Origin: Firmicutes bacterium UBA1535
GTDB taxonomy: Bacteria; Bacillota; Clostridia; Tissierellales; Sedimentibacteraceae
DNA: 20,291 nucleotides
NCBI GenBank assembly: GCA_002323775.1
Contig: DCPV01000120.1
Coordinates: 1 to 20,291 of the forward strand
Reading direction: 5' to 3'
Made by a program: the position numbers and the translations under genes. The notes beneath the pieces were generated by a model. It had not been told where the DNA came from. It did not search any database and saw only the letters and a list, made by a program, of their open reading frames with translations. Below, one piece after another: positions 8,736-16,180 of the stretch (within the stretch, counting starts at the first letter, position 1; each line of letters starts with the position of its first letter).

Positions 8736-8789
8736 AAAAAGTATTTAATAATTACTCTGTAGGCACAGGGTAATTACTAAATACTTTTT
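8736..8789. terminator. Bidirectional intrinsic terminator between cassette array and V-ATPase operon
   Basis: A stem of about 25 bp closes on an AGGC loop. The arms AAAAAGTATTT (8736-8746) and AAATACTTTTT (8779-8789) pair perfectly, and the rest pairs with one mismatch and a wobble. It ends in TTTTT on the plus strand and TTTTTTTATTTT on the minus strand, so it should stop transcription both ways. It marks the edge of the core operon and would keep minus-strand transcription of the array from running into it. Confidence 0.85.
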
Positions 8790-9044
8790 GTTTTACGAAG
8801 TGTCAGCCATACTTGGCTATTGTTTATTTTTAGTTATATCTAAATTATAACATTTCTATTATAAAAATGCAATAAGTTATTATTCATTTTTTTCATAAGT
8901 ACCGATTGACTTCGTTGTTTGAGAATTGTACAAATATAAAATCTCTATCATATATTGAGATATTTTTCAGATACAATCTATTAGTTTCTAGTTCTTAAAA
9001 AATATTTTGTATCTATATTGATAAGGGTCTAAATATGATTTGAC
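8790..9044. other. Gene-free AT-rich stretch between terminator and first cassette gene
   Basis: No convincing gene is visible. It contains a small hairpin (AGCCA...TGGCT, about 8805-8818), the left copy of a 34-bp repeat (8854-8887), and an imperfect stem-loop with arms AGATACAA (8969-8976) and TTGTATCT (9007-9014) about 30 nt after the stop of the acetyltransferase gene. A 23-codon minus-strand reading frame ending KSIGTYEKNE could be a gene remnant but has no recognisable family. I see no attC-like palindrome here, so the last cassette of the array seems to lack its terminal site. Confidence 0.4.
8854..8887 (+). repeat. Left copy of a 34-bp direct repeat flanking the cassette array
   Basis: This stretch begins TTCTATTATAAAAATG and matches 16772-16805 in the same orientation at 31 of 34 positions. 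The two copies lie outside the eight attC-like sites, about 7.9 kb apart. Both are AT-rich, which raises the chance of coincidence, but the opening block of 16 bases is identical. It may be an element boundary or a shared gene remnant: the complement can be read as the similar peptides MNNNLLHFYNR and MKNNVFHFYNR. Confidence 0.5.
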
Positions 9045-9506
9045 CTATCTATGTCCATCTACTTTAGCTATTATAAATCCAAGATATGTACATGTTCCTT
9101 GAGTTAATGTTTTGTCTGGAACACTAAACCCACACTTTCTATAAAAGTCATAATTATTACTAGTTGTATGAGCAAACCAATTACCATGTGGTAATTTTTG
9201 CACGCATAATTGAACTAATTTTTTTCCTATTCCTTTTTTTTGATATTCCGGAATTACAATTAGGTCTGTTAAATCAGCAAGTGCTATTTTATCAGATATA
9301 ACTCTTACCATGGCGACCATCTCATCCTTATCCCAAACTGTATAGGCCCATGCAGAGTTCTCAAAAAATAATTGATACTTTTCTTCTTGCCAGCTTGGCA
9401 GGTCATTTGAGCTCCAACCAACACTAGTATATAGCTTTTTTATCTTTTCAGTTGGAAGATTATTTTTACCTTCTCTTATCACTAATCCATTAAAATATTC
9501 GTACAT
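9045..9506 (-). CDS. GNAT family N-acetyltransferase (cassette-borne)
   Basis: This 153-residue protein is a GCN5-related N-acetyltransferase, transferring an acetyl group from acetyl-CoA to an unidentified amine. The acetyl-CoA binding motif is VIPEYQKKGIGKKLV at residues 84-98, with the QxxGxG signature at 89-94. DFYRKCGF toward the C-terminus is the usual end of the fold. The ATG start follows an AGAGAGGT ribosome binding site. Site 1 lies just upstream, so this looks like the most distal gene of the array. No attC-like site follows its stop. The substrate cannot be told from the sequence. Confidence 0.92.
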   Translation of the reverse strand: MYEYFNGLVIREGKNNLPTEKIKKLYTSVGWSSNDLPSWQEEKYQLFFENSAWAYTVWDKDEMVAMVRVISDKIALADLTDLIVIPEYQKKGIGKKLVQLCVQKLPHGNWFAHTTSNNYDFYRKCGFSVPDKTLTQGTCTYLGFIIAKVDGHR

Positions 9507-9541
9507 TTTTTACCTCTCTGATTTCTTTAATATGTTCTTTG

Positions 9542-9682
9542 ACATAACATATCTTTGTTCACTGCGTCACTACCCGATACCATAGATAGACCGTCTTGCT
9601 GGTAGTCACATCAGTTGAAAGGATGTGGTCTGATTTTCTTACTTGATGTTCCAACTAATACCCTTGTGTAAACAAGTTGGTA
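9542..9682 (-). repeat. attC-like site 1 (degenerate)
   Basis: The outer ends are ACATAAC (9542-9548; coding strand GTTATGT) and GTTGGTA (9676-9682). TTGTTCAC faces GTGTAAACAA as the inner arms. The centre retains the family blocks ATAGACCGTCTTGCTGGTAG and GGATGTGGTCTGA. The central stem pairs poorly and the right-hand end has lost the GTTA core, so this site is probably inactive. Confidence 0.65.
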
Positions 9683-9716
9683 GAGGTTGGTATTATATCA
9701 TACTCCAAAGGCTTCC

Positions 9717-10370
9717 TTAAATTAAATTTACTATACCAATAATGCCAAACATAGCAAATCCTAAACTTGCAGCACAAATAGAAGGAACTTCATAAAACCA
9801 CTCTTTTTTAATAGCTCTTAAAATCCAACCAATAATTTGAAATATAACAGGATTAAGTAGTATAAACCAAATTGGAACATTTAGGAGCTTCATAATAATT
9901 GCATAACAAACTATTGATGTAGGAAACAGCATTAAAATTAAGTACAATACAAAGAATGGTATTTTTACTATATTAAATGCTTGAGATATTGTTCTGTCAG
10001 CAAGTTCAAAATTGTTACTTTTCATTATTTCTTTATAAATAATAGGAATTACACAAATAAAAGTATGTATAAAAAAACCTCCCATTGCTCCAATAAATAT
10101 TGATAACTTCAAGGTATATCCTAATATTTCATTATGTATACTAATTTGATTTCCCAATGATATTATACCCATACTATACATAGGTACTGCAAGCATTACA
10201 ATAATGCTTGAAGATATAAAACGCCAATTTGGCATCTTTTCCCAGTTTGAATCTAAAATTTTCTTTGATCCACACTTTTTATTATCCTTTCCTTTAATAT
10301 CTAATAGCATATCAGCTATAGCACATAATATGCCGCCAACTACTCCAATAACGGATAAAGTTATATTCAT
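9717..10370 (-). CDS. Multi-pass membrane protein, DUF6796-like (cassette-borne)
   Basis: This 217-residue protein has about six hydrophobic segments (near 3-22, 52-74, 86-110, 135-157, 160-183 and 194-216). The conserved-looking opening GGILCAIADMLLDIKGKDNKK, followed by DSNWEKMPNWRF, resembles what I remember of the DUF6796 membrane family, whose function is unknown. The name is from memory and could be wrong; the membrane topology is seen directly. The ATG start has an AGGAAGTG ribosome binding site. It stands alone between sites 1 and 2, as expected for a single-gene cassette. Confidence 0.82.
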   Translation of the reverse strand: MNITLSVIGVVGGILCAIADMLLDIKGKDNKKCGSKKILDSNWEKMPNWRFISSSIIVMLAVPMYSMGIISLGNQISIHNEILGYTLKLSIFIGAMGGFFIHTFICVIPIIYKEIMKSNNFELADRTISQAFNIVKIPFFVLYLILMLFPTSIVCYAIIMKLLNVPIWFILLNPVIFQIIGWILRAIKKEWFYEVPSICAASLGFAMFGIIGIVNLI

Positions 10371-10464
10371 ATTTTTTTCACTTCCTATTTAATATTATAA
10401 AATTCTATATTTATTAAGTTATTATTGACCTCAAAATTACTCTTTGAAATGATATGATAATTTA

Positions 10465-10600
10465 CTCTAAGGTCCTTATGTTCATGATGTCGCTGAATCG
10501 AACCAAAAAACTTCTCCTTCATCAGAAGATGTTAATGTTCGTAGAGAACAGGAGTACTTCGTTATGTGATGCTACACCCTAAATTTGCCAATGTTTATAA
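10465..10600 (-). repeat. attC-like site 2 (strongly diverged)
   Basis: The left part clearly belongs to the family: GGTCCTTATGTTCATGATG, then TCGCTGAATCG. The centre is replaced by unrelated sequence with its own pairing (CTTCTCCTTCATCAGAAG near 10510). The right end is only loosely recognisable (ACCCTAAATTTGCCAATGTT, then TATAA). It has lost both GTTA cores. It is either a decayed site or a recombinant between two sites. Boundaries are approximate. Confidence 0.5.
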
Positions 10601-10611
10601 GATTATACCCA

Positions 10612-11532
10612 TTACCTATACTTACTTAAAAACTCCAAACAATATTGTTCCAATTGTTTTAAGCCTTCTGGTTCTATTGGAAAATGTCCTGCTCCATTTA
10701 AAATCTTTAGTTCTTTTTCACAAGATAGTTGGTCAAAAAATAATCGACTCAAAGATACATCAGTCCACTTATCATTTTCAGGATGCACAAGCAAAAATGG
10801 ACATTTGTTAAATTGATTAGCTTCTATTTCTATCCTCGGATTAAGCATTGTATACAAAAATTCAAGAGTTACTTTTACACCAGAAGATTTCTTGTCTCGC
10901 ATGAGCAAATGAGCAAGTGTTTCATTGTTTACAATTGCACTCATATTGCAAACATGTTTCATTTGAATTTTTAAATTATAAAATGGTTTGTAAAATAACT
11001 TTAAGAAGAATTTTCCCAGGCTTGCAACAAGTGGATTGCTTGCTGTATTCTTTGTTACTGTTGGAATCCGTTGATCTAATAAGCATGTTACTAACACACC
11101 ATTAATCCCATCATAATTACAAGCAATTTGGTATGCAAGCATTCCTCCTGCACTTAATCCAAATAGAAACAGAGGAATATTGCTTTTTTTAAAATGCTCG
11201 ACGATTTTCACTCCATAATCCACCCAAGTCATATATGATACTCTACCTGTATATTCAGTATATCCATAAAAAGGTAAATCAGGACAGATTACTTCATATC
11301 CCATTTTGCATAATGGTACAGCAATAAAAGATAGTAATCTTCCATTTCCACCGACACCATGAAAAAGAATAACTGTTGCTTTTGGGTTTTCAGCTTTATA
11401 ATAATCAATATGTATTTTTATGTTATCAAACTCAACAATAAATTCGTGGGGCACGTTATATTCTGTTAACCTATTTTCAACAGGTAGAAAGCTTTGAATA
11501 CTTCTCCATGTATTATCCTTTTGATAGTTCAT
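10612..11532 (-). CDS. Alpha/beta hydrolase (cassette-borne)
   Basis: This 306-residue soluble enzyme has the alpha/beta hydrolase fold and probably cleaves an ester or similar bond in an unidentified substrate. The oxyanion-type motif HGVGGNG is at residues 58-64. The nucleophile elbow GLSAGG (125-130) gives Ser127. Likely partners are Asp254 (HPENDKWT) and His283 (GAGHFPIE). No signal peptide is seen. I chose the ATG at 11532, which has a GGGGAAAAAAAT ribosome binding site. The longer frame from a TTG at 11583 would start at the very edge of site 3 and has no ribosome binding site. It stands alone between sites 2 and 3. Confidence 0.9.
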   Translation of the reverse strand: MNYQKDNTWRSIQSFLPVENRLTEYNVPHEFIVEFDNIKIHIDYYKAENPKATVILFHGVGGNGRLLSFIAVPLCKMGYEVICPDLPFYGYTEYTGRVSYMTWVDYGVKIVEHFKKSNIPLFLFGLSAGGMLAYQIACNYDGINGVLVTCLLDQRIPTVTKNTASNPLVASLGKFFLKLFYKPFYNLKIQMKHVCNMSAIVNNETLAHLLMRDKKSSGVKVTLEFLYTMLNPRIEIEANQFNKCPFLLVHPENDKWTDVSLSRLFFDQLSCEKELKILNGAGHFPIEPEGLKQLEQYCLEFLSKYR

Positions 11533-11587
11533 ATTTTTTTCCCCTATTATATAGTAATATATGCTTGTAAAAATAGTGTGCAATGTT

Positions 11588-11727
11588 ACATAATCTCTCT
11601 GTGTTCACGATGTTACTGAACCGGACAGAATAGCTAAATCGTCTTGGCTGTACACACCCGGTGAAGTGATGTGGTCTGACTTGCCTCTTGACGCTTCCCC
11701 TAAAGCCCTTGAGTGGATGGTGCTTTT
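11588..11727 (-). repeat. attC-like site 3
   Basis: The left end is ACATAAT followed by CTCTCTGTGTTCACG. The central stem pairs ATGTTACT (11610-11617) with AGTGATGT (11665-11672), using T-G wobbles on the plus strand. The family block CACCCGGTGAAGTGATGTGG is intact. The right end (GAGTGGATGGTGCTTTTC) has lost the CGTGAACA arm and the GTTA core, so the site looks half-decayed. Confidence 0.7.
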
Positions 11728-11743
11728 CACATACTTCTACTTC

Positions 11744-12460
11744 TCAATTCCTGATTAAAAAAGATATTATTCTTAAAATTATAAAAATAATAGGACCTAA
11801 AGTTACCAATAAACGCTTCTTTAAACTTGCGTCTACATGGGGATTTGTTTTTATCTTATAACTACTCCATAATAAAATTATCGATAATATAATACCAACA
11901 GGAATCACTATATATGCGGAATTACAACGCATTATAACAACAAAACCAAACACAACTCCAAGAGCTACAGGAATCTGTAGCGACTGATTACTGATCTTCT
12001 TTATGCTTTTAATCTCAATCCATTCTGATAAGGATTCTTTCAGATTTTCATACCATTCTATGACTGCTGGGATGTAAATGTATTTGTTATCATTGTCTGT
12101 TCTAATAGTAATCCCTTTTTTGATTACTTGAGTTATAATTGTTATTTCAGACTTTGATATTTCTATTACAGGAGTGTTTTTCTGGTATTTCTTTATAGAA
12201 TCCTCTAACAACTCAATTTTATATGAACTTATGGAGTCATTATTAATCTTAATACCAAGGCGTAAGCCTATAAAAATTGATAAGAAGCTTATTATTATTA
12301 CTATAGGGAGTACATTGTATGCGTTACTATTGCTAGCTGTTTGAAATAAACCTATATAAATTCCTGCTATCAATGCAATTAAAATAATAGGTAAAGCTCT
12401 TATTAAAGTTTTTCTCTTCTCAAAATCAATCTGCTTTTCTGGTAACCTGAATTCTTTCAT
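11744..12460 (-). CDS. Hypothetical membrane protein with a central soluble domain (cassette-borne)
   Basis: I do not recognise a named family. The 238 residues show two hydrophobic helices (about 20-42 and 48-68), a soluble part (about 70-155), and further hydrophobic segments (about 162-202 and 218-236). The soluble part alternates short strands and a final helix (YIYIPAVIEWYENLKESLSE). This layout is seen in small PH-like or YcxB-like membrane proteins, which is only a guess. The ATG follows a GAGGATTAG ribosome binding site. It is the single gene between sites 3 and 4. A role cannot be assigned. Confidence 0.8.
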   Translation of the reverse strand: MKEFRLPEKQIDFEKRKTLIRALPIILIALIAGIYIGLFQTASNSNAYNVLPIVIIISFLSIFIGLRLGIKINNDSISSYKIELLEDSIKKYQKNTPVIEISKSEITIITQVIKKGITIRTDNDNKYIYIPAVIEWYENLKESLSEWIEIKSIKKISNQSLQIPVALGVVFGFVVIMRCNSAYIVIPVGIILSIILLWSSYKIKTNPHVDASLKKRLLVTLGPIIFIILRIISFLIRN

Positions 12461-12513
12461 CTAATCCTCATCCTCTCTCAATTTTATCTTTACCTTTTAC
12501 TTAAACATCTTTC

Positions 12514-12647
12514 ACATAATGTCTCTGTGTTCACTACATTATATCATCAGACAATCAGAGGTGGTCCATAAAAATGATGATATAATGTCGTCTGACTTGC
12601 CCTCTTAATGTTCCACCTAATACCCTTGCGTAAACATGTTGTTATCT
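12514..12647 (-). repeat. attC-like site 4 (long perfect central stem)
   Basis: The outer ends are ACATAAT (12514-12520) and GTTATCT (12641-12647). TGTTCAC faces CGTAAACA. The centre is replaced by a perfect 14-bp stem, ACATTATATCATCA (12536-12549) with its complement at 12575-12588, closed by a 25-nt loop. The flanking family blocks are kept (GTCTGACTTGCCCTCTTAAT and ACCCTTGCG). Different sequence but the same pairing position as in sites 5-8 argues that the fold is what is conserved. Confidence 0.78.
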
Positions 12648-12762
12648 TCTGTCTTTAAAACAACATTTATTACTTCAAATAAATTTTTTAAACATTAATT
12701 CTTGTAACCATTATATTTTGGCCACTTATTCCACCTTGTTCCATCATTCCTATTTTCATAAT

Positions 12763-13238
12763 CTATTTAGTACATTCTAGATAAACTGACTCTGCTCCAT
12801 CTTCAACAAAAAATTCTTTAATCTTAAAACCTGATTTTTTTAAACCCCTTAATGATCCAATATTACTTGAATATGTAAAGGCACCTATTTTGTCGATATC
12901 ATATGTATCAAAGCAAATCATTGTAAATTTCTCAATGACACTTGTTCCAATTCCTTTATTCCAATATTTTTTATCAAATATTACTATACTAAGCATAGCC
13001 ATTTTCTCAACCATTTCATCAATTCCATAAATCCAAATATCTCCAATATAGTTGCCATCTACATAAATGACTTTACCAAAACTTGATGAACCAATTTTTT
13101 TGTCTCTTCAAATAAACGCAAAGCCTCATTGAGTGTATTATTTGAAAATGGAAATAGTTTTTTAATTTCTTCATCTTTAGTAGCTACCCAAAAATTAACA
13201 ACATGCTCTTCTAATCTATCAAGTAATTCTACATTCAT
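12763..13238 (-). pseudogene. GNAT family N-acetyltransferase, frameshifted (cassette-borne)
   Basis: The gene encodes a GCN5-related N-acetyltransferase of about 158 residues, split between two frames. It opens with the ATG at 13238 after a GGAGCGGAGA ribosome binding site (MNVELLDRLEEHVVNFWVAT). The first frame reaches EALRLFEETKK and then a stop. The second continues from IGSSSFGKVIYVDGNYIGDI through YWNKGIGTSVIE, the acetyl-CoA loop, to VYLECTK. The switch is in a run of seven A on the coding strand (13095-13101 as T). One extra A would restore a single frame. It could be a true mutation, a sequencing slip, or programmed slippage. The start was chosen by ribosome binding site and homology-like sequence. 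Confidence 0.85.
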
Positions 13239-13303
13239 TCTCCGCTCCTATGATATATATTTAATCGACTATTGCCTTACGAAAACTAATAGCTAAAGAT
13301 TGC

Positions 13304-13449
13304 AAATAACGGTTCTGTGTTCACGACCTCACTGAACCGGACCCCATAGCTAGACCGTTCTGGCGGTGGTCACGCCTGGTGAAGTGAGGTGGTCTGACTT
13401 GCCCTATCAACGTTCTCTCTAAGACCCTTGCGTGAACATGTTGTTATCT
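13304..13449 (-). repeat. attC-like site 5 (well preserved)
   Basis: The outer ends are AAATAAC (13304-13310) and GTTATCT (13443-13449). The inner arms TGTTCACG (13318-13325) and CGTGAACA (13431-13438) pair perfectly. The central stem ACCTCACT (13326-13333) with AGTGAGGT (13383-13390) is also perfect. A terminal hairpin around TAGACCGTTCTGGCGGTGGT lies in the centre. The inner loop between core and arm has unequal sides, as in attC sites. Confidence 0.82.
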
Positions 13450-13580
13450 GTATGAGCAATATAACCTTCATGACTTTCTAAAACACTAATTTTTATCAAT
13501 ATTTACTTTATTTAATTTTTGCTTTACTTTGGAATTATTAACAAATAACTCAACAATAAATTGAAATTTATCCCTCACAA

Positions 13581-14006
13581 CTATATATTTTTTTTCATAT
13601 AATAACGTTTATGCTCTTTTGGACAATCATCCAATATTCCAAAGACTTCATATCCCTGTTTAATATAGAAATCCTTTGCTTGAAAATCAAAAGTATCTAG
13701 GTGAATTAAATTGCAGCCTTTTTCTTTCGCAATTTTTTCTATTTCATTTAAAAGTATAGACCCATACCCTTCTTTTCTATATTCTTCTTTAACCCATAAA
13801 ACATCTATATACAAGCAATTCCAACAGTATAACAAACTATTTATTCCTGCTAACACCACCCCACTTACATCTTTTATTACTCTATTAATTGAAATAAAAG
13901 ATGGTTCTTGAGTAAATGGTACTTTTAATAAATTATATTTAATTATTCCATCATCAATTAATTCATATTCCTCTCTTGTACTTTGTTCAATAACATAATT
14001 TGTCAT
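13581..14006 (-). CDS. GNAT family N-acetyltransferase (cassette-borne)
   Basis: This 141-residue protein is an intact acetyltransferase of the GCN5-related fold. The acetyl-CoA binding loop is RKEGYG (77-82) in the setting VLWVKEEYRKEGYGSILLNE. It is followed by LDTFDFQAKDFYIKQGYEVF, a typical C-terminal half. This second half resembles GNATs acting on small molecules, but the substrate is unknown. I prefer the ATG at 14006 over a TTG at 14027, because a GGTGGAAAG stretch stands before the ATG and the extra residues (MSWWKVN) are not family-like. It is the single gene between sites 5 and 6. Confidence 0.9.
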   Translation of the reverse strand: MTNYVIEQSTREEYELIDDGIIKYNLLKVPFTQEPSFISINRVIKDVSGVVLAGINSLLYCWNCLYIDVLWVKEEYRKEGYGSILLNEIEKIAKEKGCNLIHLDTFDFQAKDFYIKQGYEVFGILDDCPKEHKRYYMKKNI

Positions 14007-14188
14007 ATTAACTTTCCACCAACTCAATTCATATATTTTTTCTACGTTTTATCTTATAATATAATTTTCATAACTTTAATTAATATTTATCTATAAATAT
14101 TCTATTCTAACTTAATACTTACTTTAATAATTTTAAATTTTGTTAAACTTGACCACAAAGTTATTCTCTGAAATTATATTGTTCTTTC

Positions 14189-14323
14189 AGATAACGGTTC
14201 TGTGTTCACGATGTTTTATCATCAGACCCCCAGCGACTTTCTCCTCTGGTCGATGATAAAATGTGGTCTGACTCACCCGCTAGACGTTCTCTCAAAGACC
14301 CTTGCGAGAACATGTTGTTATGT
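14189..14323 (-). repeat. attC-like site 6 (alternative central stem)
   Basis: The outer ends are AGATAAC (14189-14195) and GTTATGT (14317-14323). TGTTCACG faces CGAGAACA. The central stem ATGTTTTATCATC (14211-14223) with GATGATAAAATGT (14252-14264) pairs along 13 positions with T-G wobbles on the plus strand. A small inner hairpin CCAG...CTGG follows. The centre differs from sites 5, 7 and 8 but resembles site 4. Confidence 0.8.
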
Positions 14324-14421
14324 ATAGTGCCTGTCACTTTGAAGCTAAGCCTAAATATATACATATAAACCTTTTACAAAGATTTATCTTATACTATGAT
14401 ATAACCTAAAAGTTATGCTGT

Positions 14422-15006
14422 TTATTCGATACTGATACTTTCTATAATCCTATTTATAGCAGTTTCCCATGGTCTTGATTCAATAACTTTAATCCCTAAT
14501 TTTCCACAAGTATCATTCAGCCATTGTCCATACTTAGCACTAATATCAGCTCTAAAATGTTGCAATTCGCCACCTTCTCTGGCGAGATAGTTTTTAAGTA
14601 TTTGTTCTTTATCGGACTCATATATATATACCTTTTTTACCTTTTTATCTTTGAAAGATGTAATAAGTTCAGGGTGTATAAAATCACCTTCAATAATAAC
14701 CGGTACGTCAGCTTCAATATGATTATCAACAATTGCCTTTAATCCTGAAATCATTTCTTTACTTACGTCAATAAGCCACTTTACATTGCCACTTACACTA
14801 ACATCCTTCCAATTTACTCCAGTACTCCAATAATGTATTGCTGGAAGAACTTCTTTCGTTGTCATCGCTTTTACTGATTGGCAAATATCATCTACTTCAA
14901 TTACATTCACATTATAGAAACGAGCTAACTCATAGGCAATACTTGACTTTCCCATACCTGAAGCTCCACCTATTAACAAGACTGTCCAATTTCTGTTTTT
15001 GTTCAA
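14422..15006 (-). CDS. P-loop nucleoside/small-molecule kinase-like protein (cassette-borne)
   Basis: This 194-residue protein has a clear Walker A motif, GGASGMGKSS (residues 13-22). IEVDDICQSVKAM follows at the position of an acidic strand end, and VPVIIEGDFIHPEL at the Walker B-like strand. This layout fits small P-loop kinases such as the 2-phosphoglycerate kinase, AAA_18 or zeta-toxin-related groups. The phosphate acceptor cannot be told. The start is a TTG at 15004-15006, chosen because GAGGGTGATAAA stands directly before it and the P-loop begins 12 residues later. It is the single gene between sites 6 and 7. Confidence 0.87.
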   Translation of the reverse strand: MNKNRNWTVLLIGGASGMGKSSIAYELARFYNVNVIEVDDICQSVKAMTTKEVLPAIHYWSTGVNWKDVSVSGNVKWLIDVSKEMISGLKAIVDNHIEADVPVIIEGDFIHPELITSFKDKKVKKVYIYESDKEQILKNYLAREGGELQHFRADISAKYGQWLNDTCGKLGIKVIESRPWETAINRIIESISIE

Positions 15007-15127
15007 TTTATCACCCTCATTCTAAATAATCTATGTATCTTATAATACCTAACAAGACATAATTCCTATATTCTTTTAAGTTTCTAATATATTTTAGCGC
15101 CCTGACACACTATTTAGCAGGCATTGC

Positions 15128-15274
15128 ATATAACGTCTCTGTGTTTACGACGTCGCTGAACCGGACAGCAAGAGCTAGACCATCCTGGCGGTGGTCACAC
15201 TTGGTGAGGTGATGTGATCTGACTCGCCCTCATGATATTCCCTCTAAGACCTTTGCGTGAACATGATGTTATGA
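15128..15274 (-). repeat. attC-like site 7 (well preserved)
   Basis: The outer ends are ATATAAC (15128-15134; coding strand GTTATAT) and GTTATGA (15268-15274). TGTTTACG pairs with CGTGAACA with one wobble. The central stem ACGTCGCT (15150-15157) pairs fully with GGTGATGT (15208-15215) if T-G wobbles on the plus strand are allowed. The TAGACCATCCTGGCGGTGGT block forms the terminal hairpin. Confidence 0.82.
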
Positions 15275-15317
15275 GATGTCAAAACAATATAATTTAGCAG
15301 AAACTTAAAAATTAATA

Positions 15318-16073
15318 TTAATTCATACTTAAATTTTGAACCAACTCATATAAAAGTCCTGATGAATAAAAGAGCGATACTAACACTAAAATAGAAATAA
15401 TTACAGTAATTCTTTTTCTGTTACAAAATATCTTATCGAATATTTTCATTAATTTATATGTTACCTTATTAGGAAAATTTATAAAAACATTAAAACTTAT
15501 AATATGTATATATGCTGCTACTAATATTAGATTAGCTAAAATTATTAAAATAGCTCCGCATATATAATAAATTATTCTTGCGTAATCAAATAATCCATTA
15601 GTTATGCTGACATTTTGCTTAGTCATCAAAATAATTGATATTATATTAAAGAATGTTATCGAAACTGTTACTATAATCCAATACTTAGACAATCCATCCA
15701 GAGAATTTCTTAGACATAAAACAAGGCCAAATATAGTTGCACTAATAATTATTATTGCTGATAAAATAATAAATAAATTAATTATCTCAACATGATATTT
15801 ATTATAAAAAACAGTCAATGCAAAAAAAGTAATTAACAAAATAAATAAAGATTCATTATTATCATTATTGTTATTTATATTAGTTTTACTTTTTTTCTCA
15901 TTACTTCTATACACAACTTCATGTTGTATTATATATTCTCGAATATATATTATTTTAGTTTCATTTGACCTAATGCTATTGGTAGGCTTTGAAAGTATAA
16001 AACCAAGAACTGCACTAAAAACAGCAAAAAATGTGTTCATTAAAATTGTTGGCATATCAAATAAAATCTCCAT
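15318..16073 (-). CDS. Hypothetical multi-pass membrane protein (cassette-borne)
   Basis: I do not recognise a family. The 251 residues contain about six hydrophobic segments: one near the N-terminus, four between about 75 and 200, and one near the end (VIISILVLVSLFYSSGLLYE). A charged, Asn-rich linker (SNEKKSKTNINNNNDNNE, about residues 57-74) separates the first from the rest. I chose the ATG at 16073 because it has a GGAGGATAAT ribosome binding site; the frame can extend to a TTG at 16085, but that overlaps the site. It has a promoter-like sequence of its own at 16104-16132. It is the single gene between sites 7 and 8. Confidence 0.82.
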   Translation of the reverse strand: MEILFDMPTILMNTFFAVFSAVLGFILSKPTNSIRSNETKIIYIREYIIQHEVVYRSNEKKSKTNINNNNDNNESLFILLITFFALTVFYNKYHVEIINLFIILSAIIIISATIFGLVLCLRNSLDGLSKYWIIVTVSITFFNIISIILMTKQNVSITNGLFDYARIIYYICGAILIILANLILVAAYIHIISFNVFINFPNKVTYKLMKIFDKIFCNRKRITVIISILVLVSLFYSSGLLYELVQNLSMN

Positions 16074-16103
16074 ATTATCCTCCAAAAAATTAATTTCTCA
16101 GTT

Positions 16104-16132
16104 ATTATAAATTAACTTATCTATATTTTCAT
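16104..16132 (-). promoter_or_regulatory. Candidate promoter inside the site 7-8 cassette
   Basis: On the minus strand, ATGAAA, 17 nt and TATAAT stand about 30 nt before the gene's ribosome binding site. The -10 is a consensus match, and the -35 matches TTGACA at 4 of 6 positions. This would let the gene be expressed without an upstream cassette promoter. AT-rich sequence gives such matches by chance. Confidence 0.4.
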
Positions 16133-16180
16133 TCTATATAATTCATTAACTAAAATTCTCAACCACGTAATTTTGATTTC

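Noticed and set aside
8900-8960. A short minus-strand frame ending KSIGTYEKNE as a gene remnant.
   Set aside because: Only about 23 codons without a recognised family; mentioned in the gap description but not called.
12688-12759. A 23-codon minus-strand frame after the frameshifted GNAT gene.
   Set aside because: It has no ribosome binding site, no recognisable sequence, and is within chance length for AT-rich DNA.
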